From a virus, in IMG/VR virus record IMGVR_UViG_3300006868_000058, positions 1 to 31,610 of that record: a DNA stretch of 31,610 bases. The stretch is one strand, 5' to 3'. The translations under genes were made by a program, and so were the position numbers. The notes under the pieces were generated by a model that saw only the letters and a program-made list of their open reading frames with translations, was not told where the DNA came from and ran no database searches. Below are positions 15,439-22,486 of the stretch, piece after piece; position 1 is the first letter of the stretch, and each line of letters begins with the position of its first letter.

Positions 15439-15723
15439 TTAGAGTCTCCTGATAAGTTCGGCCAACTCTGGCTGGCCTGCATCCATAAGGGCATTATACA
15501 CAGTTGTGCGGTCACTGTTAATCGCTTGCTTCAAGTACAGCATTATGAGGTGCTGCACCGTCCCGCGAAACGCTTCTGCCTGCTCTCGGATTGGCGCAGG
15601 AGCAGAGGCGGACACATGCACGATCTTTTGAACGCACTGTTCAGCCAACTCTTCCGGCGTAAACCCACGGCGGTCAGTGGTTCTGACGCCAACGGGGCCT
15701 ATCTCCATCATGCCAAGACTCAT
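15439..15723 (-). CDS. Small conserved helical phage protein (94 aa)
   Basis: A 94-residue protein with its ATG overlapping the upstream stop (ATGA at 15720-15723). It contains GFTPEELAEQCVQKIVHVSASAPAPIREQAEAFRG and SDRTTVYNALMDAGQPELAELIRRL, which is a recurrent pattern in phages with similar neighbours. It is all helical with no catalytic motif. Function unknown; its place among connector and tail genes suggests an assembly role. Confidence 0.75.
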   Translation of the reverse strand: MSLGMMEIGPVGVRTTDRRGFTPEELAEQCVQKIVHVSASAPAPIREQAEAFRGTVQHLIMLYLKQAINSDRTTVYNALMDAGQPELAELIRRL

Positions 15724-16370
15724 TGCTTAGGCCTTATAAGTTGACCGGAGCGATATTCGTCCGTCGTTTCCTTTGCCTCTCCAAGCTGCTTCAGGCCCAT
15801 CAGGCTTTCCTCGAACCGCTTATCATAATAAGACATCAGATCCTGTGCGCCTTTCATAAACACATAAGCCTCGACAAGCGCTCCGTACAGAAGACTAAGC
15901 TCCGCGTTTACACTAAGCCATGTGGTGCCGCTGTCAGCGCCCGCGGTAATACTTGTAGGGCGGTACAAATAGTGAAGCTCGGCGGTGTACGATCCATCTG
16001 CGGACGGGGCCACGATAAAGTTGTCCACATCAAACTGTGCGTAATACCGAGGCACGCCAGTATCAGCCGGGTCTGGGTTCACCTCCTGCACAAAGTTCGC
16101 AGACTTGAACAGCAGAAACTCCTTATCGCCTGACGTACCAGTCAAGCTCAGCGACCAAGGCGCTAGGAAGTCAGACGGGCACGGGAGGTACTGAGAGCTA
16201 GAGGACAGAGTGGCAGTAGCGTTCTTGCGGAACAGACTAAGCTGCACACTCTTCAGTATCCTCTCCTCCGCAGAGCGAATAAACACAGGAAGATTGCTGA
16301 CGAAGGTGCTCTCCGTGTTTTCAGCGTAGTCCTGAATTGCCTGCTTTAGCTCTGCGTAGGTGAAGCTCAT
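15720..16370 (-). CDS. Head-tail connector protein, gp4/gp11-like
   Basis: A 216-residue protein. A helical N-terminus (FTYAELKQAIQDYAENTESTFVSNLPVFIRSAEERILKSVQLSLFRKNAT) leads to a beta-rich middle (QYLPCPSDFLAPWSLSLTG...EFLLFKSANFVQEVNP) and a helical C-terminus (AELSLLYGALVEAYVFMKGAQDLMSYYDKRFEESLMGLKQLGEA). This plan fits the adaptor proteins that join portal to tail in podoviruses. I recall relatives in marine phages beside the same small genes. The family match is by pattern only. Confidence 0.65.
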   Translation of the reverse strand: MSFTYAELKQAIQDYAENTESTFVSNLPVFIRSAEERILKSVQLSLFRKNATATLSSSSQYLPCPSDFLAPWSLSLTGTSGDKEFLLFKSANFVQEVNPDPADTGVPRYYAQFDVDNFIVAPSADGSYTAELHYLYRPTSITAGADSGTTWLSVNAELSLLYGALVEAYVFMKGAQDLMSYYDKRFEESLMGLKQLGEAKETTDEYRSGQLIRPKQ

Positions 16371-16373
16371 GGG

Positions 16374-16736
16374 TTATGCCTTGCTGTACTTGCCACCCTT
16401 GGTGGCTGCGCCCATCCCACGGCACGTGCCGCCGGACTTCTTCTTGACGACGCCGCCGGACTTTTTCTTGACGACACCCCCTTTTGCAAGCCCGGAGGCT
16501 TTCCGTGCATCACGCGTTTTCTGCTTCATATCCTGCATACCCTTTATGCGGTGCGCCTCAGAGACTTTACCGCTCCTCAGTTTTTGCCTGAGACGATTTG
16601 CAGCGGCCTTGTCCAGATCGCCACTAGTCTCTCTAGCATTGATTTTAGAGTTCACCGCTCTTGCAGCTTTGATAATTTTTGACGCTTTCTTTTCGTCGCG
16701 GTTGTACGGACGTGCAGTTGAATTTCCACCGGGCAT
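16374..16736 (-). CDS. Lysine-rich small protein with KKKSGG repeat
   Basis: A 120-residue basic protein. The frame is open further upstream; the ATG at 16736 is chosen because GGAG lies about seven bases before it, although an ATG at 16748 is possible. The N-terminal two thirds are a charged helix (NRDEKKASKIIKAARAVNSKINARETSGDLDKAAANRLRQKLRSGKVSEAHRIKGM). The C-terminus repeats VVKKKSGG twice and ends in CRGMGAATKGGKYSKA, a tail I recall on short proteins of marine phages. The charge suggests nucleic acid binding or a role inside the head, but this is inference. Confidence 0.7.
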   Translation of the reverse strand: MPGGNSTARPYNRDEKKASKIIKAARAVNSKINARETSGDLDKAAANRLRQKLRSGKVSEAHRIKGMQDMKQKTRDARKASGLAKGGVVKKKSGGVVKKKSGGTCRGMGAATKGGKYSKA

Positions 16737-16737
16737 T

Positions 16738-17061
16738 TCATTCTCCATCGGTTGTGGTGACAGTGACAGTTCCAACAGATGCTACCATATACTGGGCAGG
16801 ATTGCCTACGGGATTCCACCCCCACAACGCCCGGCTTTCCTGCAGCGAGGTGTCGGGTCGTGGATCAACGAGCGATTGTGGGTCAAAAATTTTAACTCGC
16901 CCAAGGAAGTTCTGCGGGTGATCGGGGTCCACGACATCCTTACCGACACGCATGCCTGTCTTAACGCCGTCCTTGTATTCCCACACAAGGTCAGCAAGTG
17001 GGTATCGAAACCCCGTTTTGTCACAGTAACCGTATGCGTATTTACCGGCAGCGCGAGGCAT
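16738..17061 (-). CDS. Conserved structural protein (107 aa)
   Basis: A 107-residue protein with its ATG overlapping the upstream stop (TAATG at 17059-17063). It contains YGYCDKTGFRYPLADLVWEYKDGVKTGMRVGKDVVDPDHPQNFLGRV and DPRPD, a pattern common in phages with this gene order. The CDxTGFRY part looks like a small metal-site or knuckle, but only one Cys is seen in it, so zinc binding is not supported. It lies between two connector-like genes and is probably a connector accessory or tail part. Confidence 0.75.
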   Translation of the reverse strand: MPRAAGKYAYGYCDKTGFRYPLADLVWEYKDGVKTGMRVGKDVVDPDHPQNFLGRVKIFDPQSLVDPRPDTSLQESRALWGWNPVGNPAQYMVASVGTVTVTTTDGE

Positions 17062-17732
17062 TAGATGTACCCCATATAAGGAACGAACCTAGACGACGAA
17101 CGATCTTCGTCTTCACTTGCGGCAAGGGCAAACTGTTCGTCATAGTCGGCCTTGAGTGCTGGTACCCGAGGCGCGGCATCCGGCTTCTTCATGGCAATCT
17201 GATAGGCAAGACCAGACACAAGGGCGGGTACAAACCGCGGCGGGATAGCTGCCGAGGTTCCGATACCAGACGCCAAACCATCAATACCTTTCAAGCGATA
17301 GTAGAACAGCGTATACGATGTCGTAGCGTCAGGAACCGGCCATAAAGTAACAGTGACGTCACTGATATTACGCGCCACATAAATCTGTGTCGGGCGTCCA
17401 GTTGTGTTCTTGTTGGTCTGTTGTGCGTACGTGGATACGCTAATCCGCTCCAACGACGTGTCAACCTGATTGACCCCGCTACCAGTACGCAGCTGATGCT
17501 CTATCAGATCAATCGTATCTGTAGGCATCGTGTACGAGGCTGTACCCGCGGTCAGAGCTTGTGTGCCAGACTCAATCGTGAAGAGGTTCAGACCCCGGTT
17601 TTGCCATTCAAGAGTCAGCAAGTTCAGACTGCGTCGGGCGGTCTTCAGGTCGTACCCCGTACGCATTTCGAGGCCTGCGCGCTCGTAGGCCTCCTCAAAC
17701 AGCTCCGCAATATCAGGTACGACTACAGCCAT
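17061..17732 (-). CDS. P22 gp4-like tail accessory / head completion protein
   Basis: A 223-residue protein with a TGATG start-stop overlap at 17730-17734. The helical N-terminus (DIAELFEEAYERAGLEMRTGYDLKTARRSLNLLTLEWQNRGLNLFTIE) followed by a beta-rich part with SYTMPTDTIDLIEHQLRTG and ISDVTVTLWPVPDATTSYTLFYYRLKGID, then a helical end (FVPALVSGLAYQIAMKKPDAAPRVPALKADYDEQFALAASEDEDRS), fits P22 gp4-type adaptors that seal the portal after packaging. Together with the portal and gp10-like hub this completes a P22-type neck. Confidence 0.72.
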   Translation of the reverse strand: MAVVVPDIAELFEEAYERAGLEMRTGYDLKTARRSLNLLTLEWQNRGLNLFTIESGTQALTAGTASYTMPTDTIDLIEHQLRTGSGVNQVDTSLERISVSTYAQQTNKNTTGRPTQIYVARNISDVTVTLWPVPDATTSYTLFYYRLKGIDGLASGIGTSAAIPPRFVPALVSGLAYQIAMKKPDAAPRVPALKADYDEQFALAASEDEDRSSSRFVPYMGYI

Positions 17733-17986
17733 CAGGTCTTCTTCCTATGCCGTGCGGTTTTCTTCGCAACCGTCTTTGGCTGCTTGGAGAACTGCTTTCC
17801 CTTTTTTGTGTCCTCTCGCTTCTTGCGAGACGTCGCCGCGTATTCAGACGCGGACAAGGACTTGATCGCGTTCTCCGGCAAGTACCGCTCGCCAGTCGCT
17901 GTGGGGCCTTGCGTGGAGGGCTGACCAGACTTGGTGCGCCACTTCTGCTTTGTCCACGCGTTCAGAGACTTCTGCGGGGCCTTCAC
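17732..17986 (-). CDS. Small basic phage protein (84 aa), GTG start
   Basis: An 84-residue basic protein starting at GTG (17986), which overlaps the upstream stop as GTGA and has GGAGG ten bases ahead. Motifs KSLNAWTKQKWRTKSGQPSTQGPTATGERYLPENAIKSLS and AATSRKKREDTKKGKQFSKQPKTVAKKT are a recurrent pattern in marine and cyanobacterial phages. It is the first of this basic group when read upward toward the capsid genes. The function is unknown; binding to packaged DNA is a reasonable guess. Confidence 0.75.
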   Translation of the reverse strand: MKAPQKSLNAWTKQKWRTKSGQPSTQGPTATGERYLPENAIKSLSASEYAATSRKKREDTKKGKQFSKQPKTVAKKTARHRKKT

Positions 17987-18300
17987 GACGTGTACCCTCC
18001 GCCCTTGTCCTTGTACTGCTTGGCAAGCATCTGGGCCTTACGAGCAGACCACTGCCCGGGCTTGCCGCCCTTGCCACCCGCCTTGATACTCTCGAACAAG
18101 CTCTTGCGCATCCCGGGATTCGTGTAGTTACCAGACTCGTTGACCCGACTTTCGGTTTTACCTCCAGTCTTCATGGGCTTGGTGCCCTTGTACCCAGACG
18201 CGTACGCGGCACGCCCCTGCCGTTCGGCAGCGGCTTTGGTCTTGTAGACCTTGCCTTTGCTACCCCACTTGTAGCCTCCGGGTACTTTTTTGACCGGCAT
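17983..18300 (-). CDS. Small basic protein with two recurrent phage motifs (105 aa)
   Basis: A 105-residue basic protein with a TAATG overlap at 18298-18302. The first half has VPGGYKWGSKGKVYKTKAAAERQGRAAYASGYKG; the second has SRVNESGNYTNPGMRKSLFESIKAGGKGGKPGQWSARKAQMLAKQYKDKGGGY. I recall both as building blocks of short phage proteins, and they may be two fused small domains. It is very rich in Lys and Gly. Function unknown; it belongs to the basic cluster after the capsid operon. Confidence 0.75.
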   Translation of the reverse strand: MPVKKVPGGYKWGSKGKVYKTKAAAERQGRAAYASGYKGTKPMKTGGKTESRVNESGNYTNPGMRKSLFESIKAGGKGGKPGQWSARKAQMLAKQYKDKGGGYTS

Positions 18301-18614
18301 TACCGCATAGTCCCCTTGGTCTTACCCCGCTGGCAGACACCGTCTCCACGGACCCGGCCGCCGGATTTCATCTTCTTCATGCCCGTCACTTTGCGCATTA
18401 GAGGGGCTGCGTCCTTACGAGGGGCTTTATCCTTCGCCACCGCCATAGCCTGCGCTACGGCCTGTTCCATAGCCTGCTTGCCTGCCTGCGGTGTGGCGGA
18501 GTAGTTGCCCTCAGCGTCAGGCATCATGCCGCCCGCCTGCATCTTCTTGGTGCCTTTGCAGTTCATGCGGTTTCCTTTCATCTGGCTGCCCATCTGGGCA
18601 CGCGAAATAGCCAT
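18300..18614 (-). CDS. Small basic protein sharing the capsid N-terminus (104 aa)
   Basis: A 104-residue protein. A GTG two codons earlier is open, but the ATG at 18614 overlaps the upstream stop (TGATG). It begins MAISRAQMGSQMKGNRMNCKGTKKMQAGGMM; the first seven residues are identical to those of the major capsid protein. The centre is an Ala/Gln helix (AGKQAMEQAVAQAMAVAKDKA), and the C-terminus is basic (MRKVTGMKKMKSGGRVRGDGVCQRGKTKGTMR). It may be a head-associated protein, but this is inference. Confidence 0.72.
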   Translation of the reverse strand: MAISRAQMGSQMKGNRMNCKGTKKMQAGGMMPDAEGNYSATPQAGKQAMEQAVAQAMAVAKDKAPRKDAAPLMRKVTGMKKMKSGGRVRGDGVCQRGKTKGTMR

Positions 18615-18910
18615 CAGCACTTCCAGCGCTTGCGCGCCTGCCTCAGTCGGCTGTTTGGATCTTTGGCCGCTTTGGGAAACTGCTTCATCTGTCCAGCGGA
18701 GCGTGCGCAGAACGACTTACGTCGCTTAGCCCTTTTACCCGTTGGGTTATCTTCGGTCACCGCGGTCTGCAGTTTGGACCCGGGGTTCTTCTTTCGATAC
18801 GCGGCAACGCCTTTTTTGGTCATGCCTGCGCCCTCAGAGGTCTTCCGGTAGTTTGCGCCCTTGCCCTTTGTGGTTCGGGCAATCGGCTTATCGCGTTTCT
18901 CTTTAGCCAT
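18614..18910 (-). CDS. Small basic protein with KSFCAR motif (98 aa)
   Basis: A 98-residue, very basic protein overlapping the upstream gene by 8 bases. Motifs: PIARTTKGKGANYRKTSEGAGMTKKGVAAYRKKNPGSKLQTAV and a C-terminus KRRKSFCARSAGQMKQFPKAAKDPNSRLRQARKRWKC. The RRKSFCAR...RLRxARxRWxC ending is one I recall across many phages, unassigned to any function. Two conserved cysteines in a basic setting could bind a metal or form a disulfide. It is the first member of the basic cluster as transcribed. Confidence 0.78.
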   Translation of the reverse strand: MAKEKRDKPIARTTKGKGANYRKTSEGAGMTKKGVAAYRKKNPGSKLQTAVTEDNPTGKRAKRRKSFCARSAGQMKQFPKAAKDPNSRLRQARKRWKC

Positions 18911-19637
18911 TGCTAATCAGAACCCCCTCAAATGTAGCGGATACCGCGTTGATCTGGTTCTTGTTACAAATAGCACGGACCTCAAGGTCGCTCTTCTCAG
19001 GGAGGCGAAGAGGGTAGGTAAACGGGAACAGAAGCTCCCCACCAGTCACATCGACCTTGACGGTGGTTCTGAACACACCACCGGGCTGACGAACCATGAA
19101 TCGGATCGTCATGTATGCCCCAGCAGTATCTGTTCCGTGCGTGGCCGTACCGCTGGAAAGGTAAAGCGTCTTACCAGCAGGCACAGTATAGACCGCCATT
19201 AGAGTTTGGTTTTCACCAGCCGTAATCTGGGCATACGTTGTGCCGCCATTGGCGACGGTGATATTGCCTGCGGGTGCCGTTGCGCCAGAAACAAAGGCCC
19301 GGAAAACACGCAGGAATGTCTGTGTGGTTGTGGCCGTTCCGCTGGCGTTCAGGGTGACCTCTTCATTCACCTCGACGCAATCCGCATCAAGTCCGTAGAC
19401 CTGAACCTTTACACCAGAATCAGTTGCACCGCTTGCCGATGTAACAGTCATGGCAACAGCGGAACCCGGATAGGTATAGATACCACCACCATCCCATATG
19501 GTCTCTTCGACATTGATGATGTTGGAGTTGTACCCATACTTGAACAACGTGTTGTGCAGATAAATCTGCCCACGCGCAGCTTGAAGCTCGAACGGCTCAG
19601 ACGTGCCGACCCGTGTGATAGAACTTATCTCAGCCAT
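18903..19637 (-). CDS. Conserved beta-rich virion protein (244 aa)
   Basis: A 244-residue protein with AGAGAGG before its ATG. It has LHNTLFKYGYNSNIINVEETIWDGGGIYTYPGSAVAMTVTSAS, VKVQVYGLDADCVEVNEEVTLN and VFRTTVKVDVTGGELLFPFTYPLRLPEKSDLEVRAI, a pattern I recall from marine phage structural genes downstream of the capsid. All predicted structure is beta. It could be a head-decoration or tail part. The call is by pattern and place only. Confidence 0.75.
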   Translation of the reverse strand: MAEISSITRVGTSEPFELQAARGQIYLHNTLFKYGYNSNIINVEETIWDGGGIYTYPGSAVAMTVTSASGATDSGVKVQVYGLDADCVEVNEEVTLNASGTATTTQTFLRVFRAFVSGATAPAGNITVANGGTTYAQITAGENQTLMAVYTVPAGKTLYLSSGTATHGTDTAGAYMTIRFMVRQPGGVFRTTVKVDVTGGELLFPFTYPLRLPEKSDLEVRAICNKNQINAVSATFEGVLISNG

Positions 19638-19648
19638 CCGAGCCTCTC

Positions 19649-19921
19649 TTAGTTGTAGAACACCGTCATCGCAGTGATGTTTGTGAACGCAGAGACGTAA
19701 ATGTCGCTAACGCGCAGTCCATCCGCCGGTATGTTAACCGAATGCGAATCCGACGCCAGAAAATCCAAGTCCAGAACCGTAGCACCGCCGCTGCCATCAG
19801 TAATGGTCAACCGAGGAGTGCCTGTTGTGGTCAAGACCTGAATCTGCCGAATACGGGCAGGGCCAACGGCCACAGAGCCGGTGCCCGTTACCCGCTTTGA
19901 CTGTACGTCAGAGCTTGCCAT
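19649..19921 (-). CDS. Small beta-rich structural protein (90 aa)
   Basis: A 90-residue protein starting three bases after the stop of the 38-residue gene upstream, so probably translated by re-initiation. Sequence features include VTGTGSVAVGPARIRQIQVLTTTGTPRLTITDGSGGATVLDLDF and GLRVSDIYVSAFTNITAMTVFYN, a small beta-sandwich pattern. Likely a virion component; no named family. Confidence 0.7.
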   Translation of the reverse strand: MASSDVQSKRVTGTGSVAVGPARIRQIQVLTTTGTPRLTITDGSGGATVLDLDFLASDSHSVNIPADGLRVSDIYVSAFTNITAMTVFYN

Positions 19922-19924
19922 AGG

Positions 19925-20041
19925 TCAGTCGCCCTTCTTCGTCGCGGTTTTCTTGGTGCTCTTAGGGACCGCAGGCTTTGCTGCGGCCTCCCGTTCAGCC
20001 AGCTCCTCCTTGGAAGGAGCCTCCCATTTGATAACGCCCAT
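19925..20041 (-). CDS. Tiny protein with acidic head and basic tail (38 aa)
   Basis: A 38-codon open frame in the gap between two structural genes. It has a strong Shine-Dalgarno (GAGGTGA) just before the ATG and ends three bases before the next start, which together support translation. The product begins MGVIKWEAPSKEELAEREAAAKPA and ends in a basic tail VPKSTKKTATKKGD. The shape, a short helix with a Lys/Thr tail, recalls other small basic proteins of this region. Function unknown. Confidence 0.7.
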   Translation of the reverse strand: MGVIKWEAPSKEELAEREAAAKPAVPKSTKKTATKKGD

Positions 20042-20049
20042 AGCTCACC

Positions 20050-20310
20050 TCACGATGCCGCGATGGTAGCGCCAGTATCCGAACGCTTCCAGTTGGTGCC
20101 GTCCGAAAACGCGAGAATCGGCGAACCAGCAGCGCCATTAGAAACGTAGATTAGCGTCCCTGCGCCTGCCGAAGCGGCGGAAGGTGCGCCTGCCACAGTG
20201 TAGGTGGGAACGGTGATCGCGCCAACGACGTCACCTGTCACATCGCCCGTCACGTTACCCGTGAAGCCGTTGTTTGAAACAACCGGACCGCTGAAAGTAG
20301 TCGTACCCAT
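20050..20310 (-). CDS. Small structural protein with glycine/valine repeats (86 aa)
   Basis: An 86-residue protein. Two ATGs are in frame; the second (20310) has GGAG six bases upstream, while the first directly abuts it, so the second is preferred. The start GTTTFSGPVVSNNGFTGNVTGDVTGDVVGAI has short repeats (NVTGDVTGDVVG). The C-terminus AGTLIYVSNGAAGSPILAFSDGTNWKRSDTGA is a pattern seen in phage fibre and head-associated proteins. It is the first gene after the terminator following the capsid gene. Confidence 0.75.
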   Translation of the reverse strand: MGTTTFSGPVVSNNGFTGNVTGDVTGDVVGAITVPTYTVAGAPSAASAGAGTLIYVSNGAAGSPILAFSDGTNWKRSDTGATIAAS

Positions 20311-20495
20311 GTGCATCTCCTGTCGTGGGTCAAGTCAGCCACCCTATGCGGCTGTCAGGGATGCACGCAGCATACACTCGTACAGAATAAAAAGAAAGGG
20401 GCCGCCGAAGCGGCCCCAGTTTGGAAGACAGTCATGTCAAACAGGGAGGAGTTTAACAAGACCAGACTACCAAACTTTCACGGTCACGTCACGCT
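20311..20495. other. Intergenic region between capsid and downstream genes
   Basis: A 185-base gap holding the terminator above. Between the terminator and the next start I see no promoter that clearly fits a sigma-70 pattern, so downstream genes may depend on partial read-through or on a phage-specific promoter. Confidence 0.6.
20388..20420 (-). terminator. Intrinsic terminator after the capsid gene
   Basis: On the minus strand an eight-base-pair perfect stem GGGGCCGC/GCGGCCCC closes on a TTCG tetraloop (20398-20417) and is followed by TTTCTTTTT. It lies in the 179-base gap between the capsid stop (20496) and the next start (20310). The extra-stable loop and U-rich tract make a strong terminator. 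It probably limits read-through so that head proteins are made in excess over genes below. Confidence 0.92.
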
Positions 20496-21404
20496 TTATG
20501 CAGCGCCCGGCGAACCATAGATGCCCAGCGGGTCCGAGACGCCGAAGCTGTAACGCTCACGGGCCTTGTAGCGGACGTTGCCGGTGTCGAAGTCACCGTC
20601 CATCGACGTTGCCATCGGCGTACGCACAAAGTGCTTCATACCGTTGGGGATGTCGGTGGTCAGGAACCAAGCATCGTTGTCGGTCAGGTAGTGGTTTACA
20701 CGGTACCCTTCCGGAATCGACCCGTTCGACTTCAGAGCGTTCAGATCGTTGTCGGCGGTGCCAACACGAAGCTCGGTCTGCAGCAGACGAGTTGCAACGA
20801 ACATCAGCGCCGGAGGAACGATCAGCTTACGCGGACGGGCCGCGATCAGCAGACCACGCTCGTCAGTGTACGCAGCGATGTCGATCACTGCCTGTTCGAG
20901 CGAGGTTTCGTTCAGATCCGAAGCTACCGTCGGGCGGTTCGAGTTGTTCGAGCCGGTGACCGTCGGGTGTGAGGTCGAGAACAGGGTAACACCGTCGCCC
21001 GAGTTGAACGAGGTGAAACCGGTGTTCAGCAGCGAGGCTGCTTTGACCTGCTTGGTATACGCCATGGCACGTGCAAGCGCCTTGGTGTAGCGAGCCGAGA
21101 GCGAGTCGTACAGGTTGTCTTCCATCGCCTCTTCGGTGATGGAGAAACCCATAGCGACGGTCTCGTGGGTGTAACGAGCAGTGAATGCTTCCTGCGCGTT
21201 GTCGTAGGAGATCGCCTCACCTTCGGCCTTGGTCGGTGCAGCACCGAAGCCCGAAAGTTTGACTTCTTCCTCGAACGAACGTTCGGAGTTTTCAGTCTCG
21301 TAAATCTCAGCGTGCTCGCCTTCATAGGAGTCATACTCCATGCCGAAGAGCGCGTTGAGGCCGGGAAGCAGCTCTTTAAGGAGCTGGGCGCGCGAAATAG
21401 CCAT
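20496..21404 (-). CDS. Major capsid protein, HK97-type fold
   Basis: A 302-residue protein with AAGGAG before the ATG. Sequence patterns such as LLKELLPGLNALFGMEYDSYEGEHAEIYETENSERSFEEEVKLSGFGAAP, ETVAMGFSITEEAMEDNLYDSLSARYTKALARAM, and the late RKLIVPPALMFVATRLLQTELRVGTADNDLNAL fit the Mu gpT-like branch of HK97-fold capsid proteins. It follows portal, scaffold and a decoration-like gene in the expected order, and is followed by a strong terminator as often seen for capsid genes. The long helix near residues 90-120 would be the spine helix. Confidence 0.9.
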   Translation of the reverse strand: MAISRAQLLKELLPGLNALFGMEYDSYEGEHAEIYETENSERSFEEEVKLSGFGAAPTKAEGEAISYDNAQEAFTARYTHETVAMGFSITEEAMEDNLYDSLSARYTKALARAMAYTKQVKAASLLNTGFTSFNSGDGVTLFSTSHPTVTGSNNSNRPTVASDLNETSLEQAVIDIAAYTDERGLLIAARPRKLIVPPALMFVATRLLQTELRVGTADNDLNALKSNGSIPEGYRVNHYLTDNDAWFLTTDIPNGMKHFVRTPMATSMDGDFDTGNVRYKARERYSFGVSDPLGIYGSPGAA

Positions 21405-21416
21405 CAGTCAGACTCC

Positions 21417-22013
21417 TTATGCTACGCCAAGACCAGCAGTGTACGCATGCGACGACGGGTTAAACTTAACCAGTACGTCGGTGTACGCATCACCAACAGT
21501 CGAAGTAGTGCTGTCCACAAAATCCACGACCTTGAAGGCAATGGTTGCGGTGGTAGCACCGGTTGCAACGTCAAGCGAAATACCCGACACACCGGTCGCC
21601 GTGGAACCCGCGCCCTGATTGACCGCATAGTTCAGGTGAAGACCAGTCTGAGCAATCGACGCATCCGCTTGGATCATGAACAGAGTGTCCGGATCGTCCA
21701 CGACATACGCGACAGCGTCAGAAGCGACAGTGCCCGACGGCCAGTAGTTCTGGGTACGAAGACCCGAAACAGCATCAGTGTAGGCGCAGCCCACAAAGAC
21801 ACCCACTGTACCAGCGGGGAAGGCGTCGGCGGCGGTGCCGACATTGGTCACCTTCGTGATGGTGCCGTCAGTGTGCACTTGCACAATGTCACCATTGAAG
21901 ATGTTGGCTGCATAGCCCGATGCAATCTTGATCTGCCGTGTCGAACCAGCGAAGGGGCGACCACCGATAAGATTGACCGGACGCAGACCATAGGGAGTGG
22001 CAGTGGTAGCCAT
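21417..22013 (-). CDS. Head decoration-like protein
   Basis: A 198-residue beta-rich protein with AAGGAG before the ATG. The start TPYGLRPVNLIGGRPFAGSTRQIKIASGYAANIFNGDIVQVHTDGTI and GTVGVFVGCAYTDAVSGLRTQNYWPSGT is a pattern I recall from marine phages next to the capsid gene. It ends with a Thr/Ala-rich region and LVKFNPSSHAYTAGLG. A capsid cementing role is likely from its place and fold pattern. Confidence 0.75.
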   Translation of the reverse strand: MATTATPYGLRPVNLIGGRPFAGSTRQIKIASGYAANIFNGDIVQVHTDGTITKVTNVGTAADAFPAGTVGVFVGCAYTDAVSGLRTQNYWPSGTVASDAVAYVVDDPDTLFMIQADASIAQTGLHLNYAVNQGAGSTATGVSGISLDVATGATTATIAFKVVDFVDSTTSTVGDAYTDVLVKFNPSSHAYTAGLGVA

Positions 22014-22042
22014 AGTTCTCTCCTTGTTGCGTCAAATGGCAA

Positions 22043-22486
22043 TTACTTGCCAAAGCTAGTCCGCGATGATCGTTCCGGTTTAAGAACGGGCATGCGCGGA
22101 TCAGACTCGCGGAGGTAGTTACGATCCACAGAATCCATCTGCTGCTTGGCCTTTTGAGCCATCTGATCGTTTCTGTCCTCTACGATTTCGGTCGGGATAG
22201 AACACAGAAGCAGACCGCCGACTTCGATGTTGCCTTTAAAACGTGAATCCACGTCCGACATCACCATAAGTTCCGGATGGTCCTCGGCTCTGACTGGTGT
22301 GTAACCCTCACGGAAGCGCATAGACACATTTCGGTTGTCTGCCTCACCAAGCGTCGAGGTGCGAATCCAACGAAAGCTCAAGCCATCTTTGGGTTCGGGG
22401 GTGGGCAGGGCCGAGGGTTGTTGCCATGTCCGCTTACGTTCACCCGATTCACGGGTTTCAGTTGTGCGTGGGGTCCGGTCAGCCAT
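22043..22486 (-). CDS. Conserved head-region protein (147 aa)
   Basis: A 147-residue protein overlapping the scaffold gene by 8 bases. It has a polar, probably disordered start (ADRTPRTTETRESGERKRTW), a core (LSFRWIRTSTLGEADNRNVSMRFREGYTPVRAEDHPELMVM...GNIEVGGLLLCSIPTEIVEDRNDQM), and a charged C-terminus (KPERSSRTSFGK). I recall this pattern between scaffold and decoration genes in marine phages. Function unknown; assembly or minor head part. Confidence 0.75.
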   Translation of the reverse strand: MADRTPRTTETRESGERKRTWQQPSALPTPEPKDGLSFRWIRTSTLGEADNRNVSMRFREGYTPVRAEDHPELMVMSDVDSRFKGNIEVGGLLLCSIPTEIVEDRNDQMAQKAKQQMDSVDRNYLRESDPRMPVLKPERSSRTSFGK

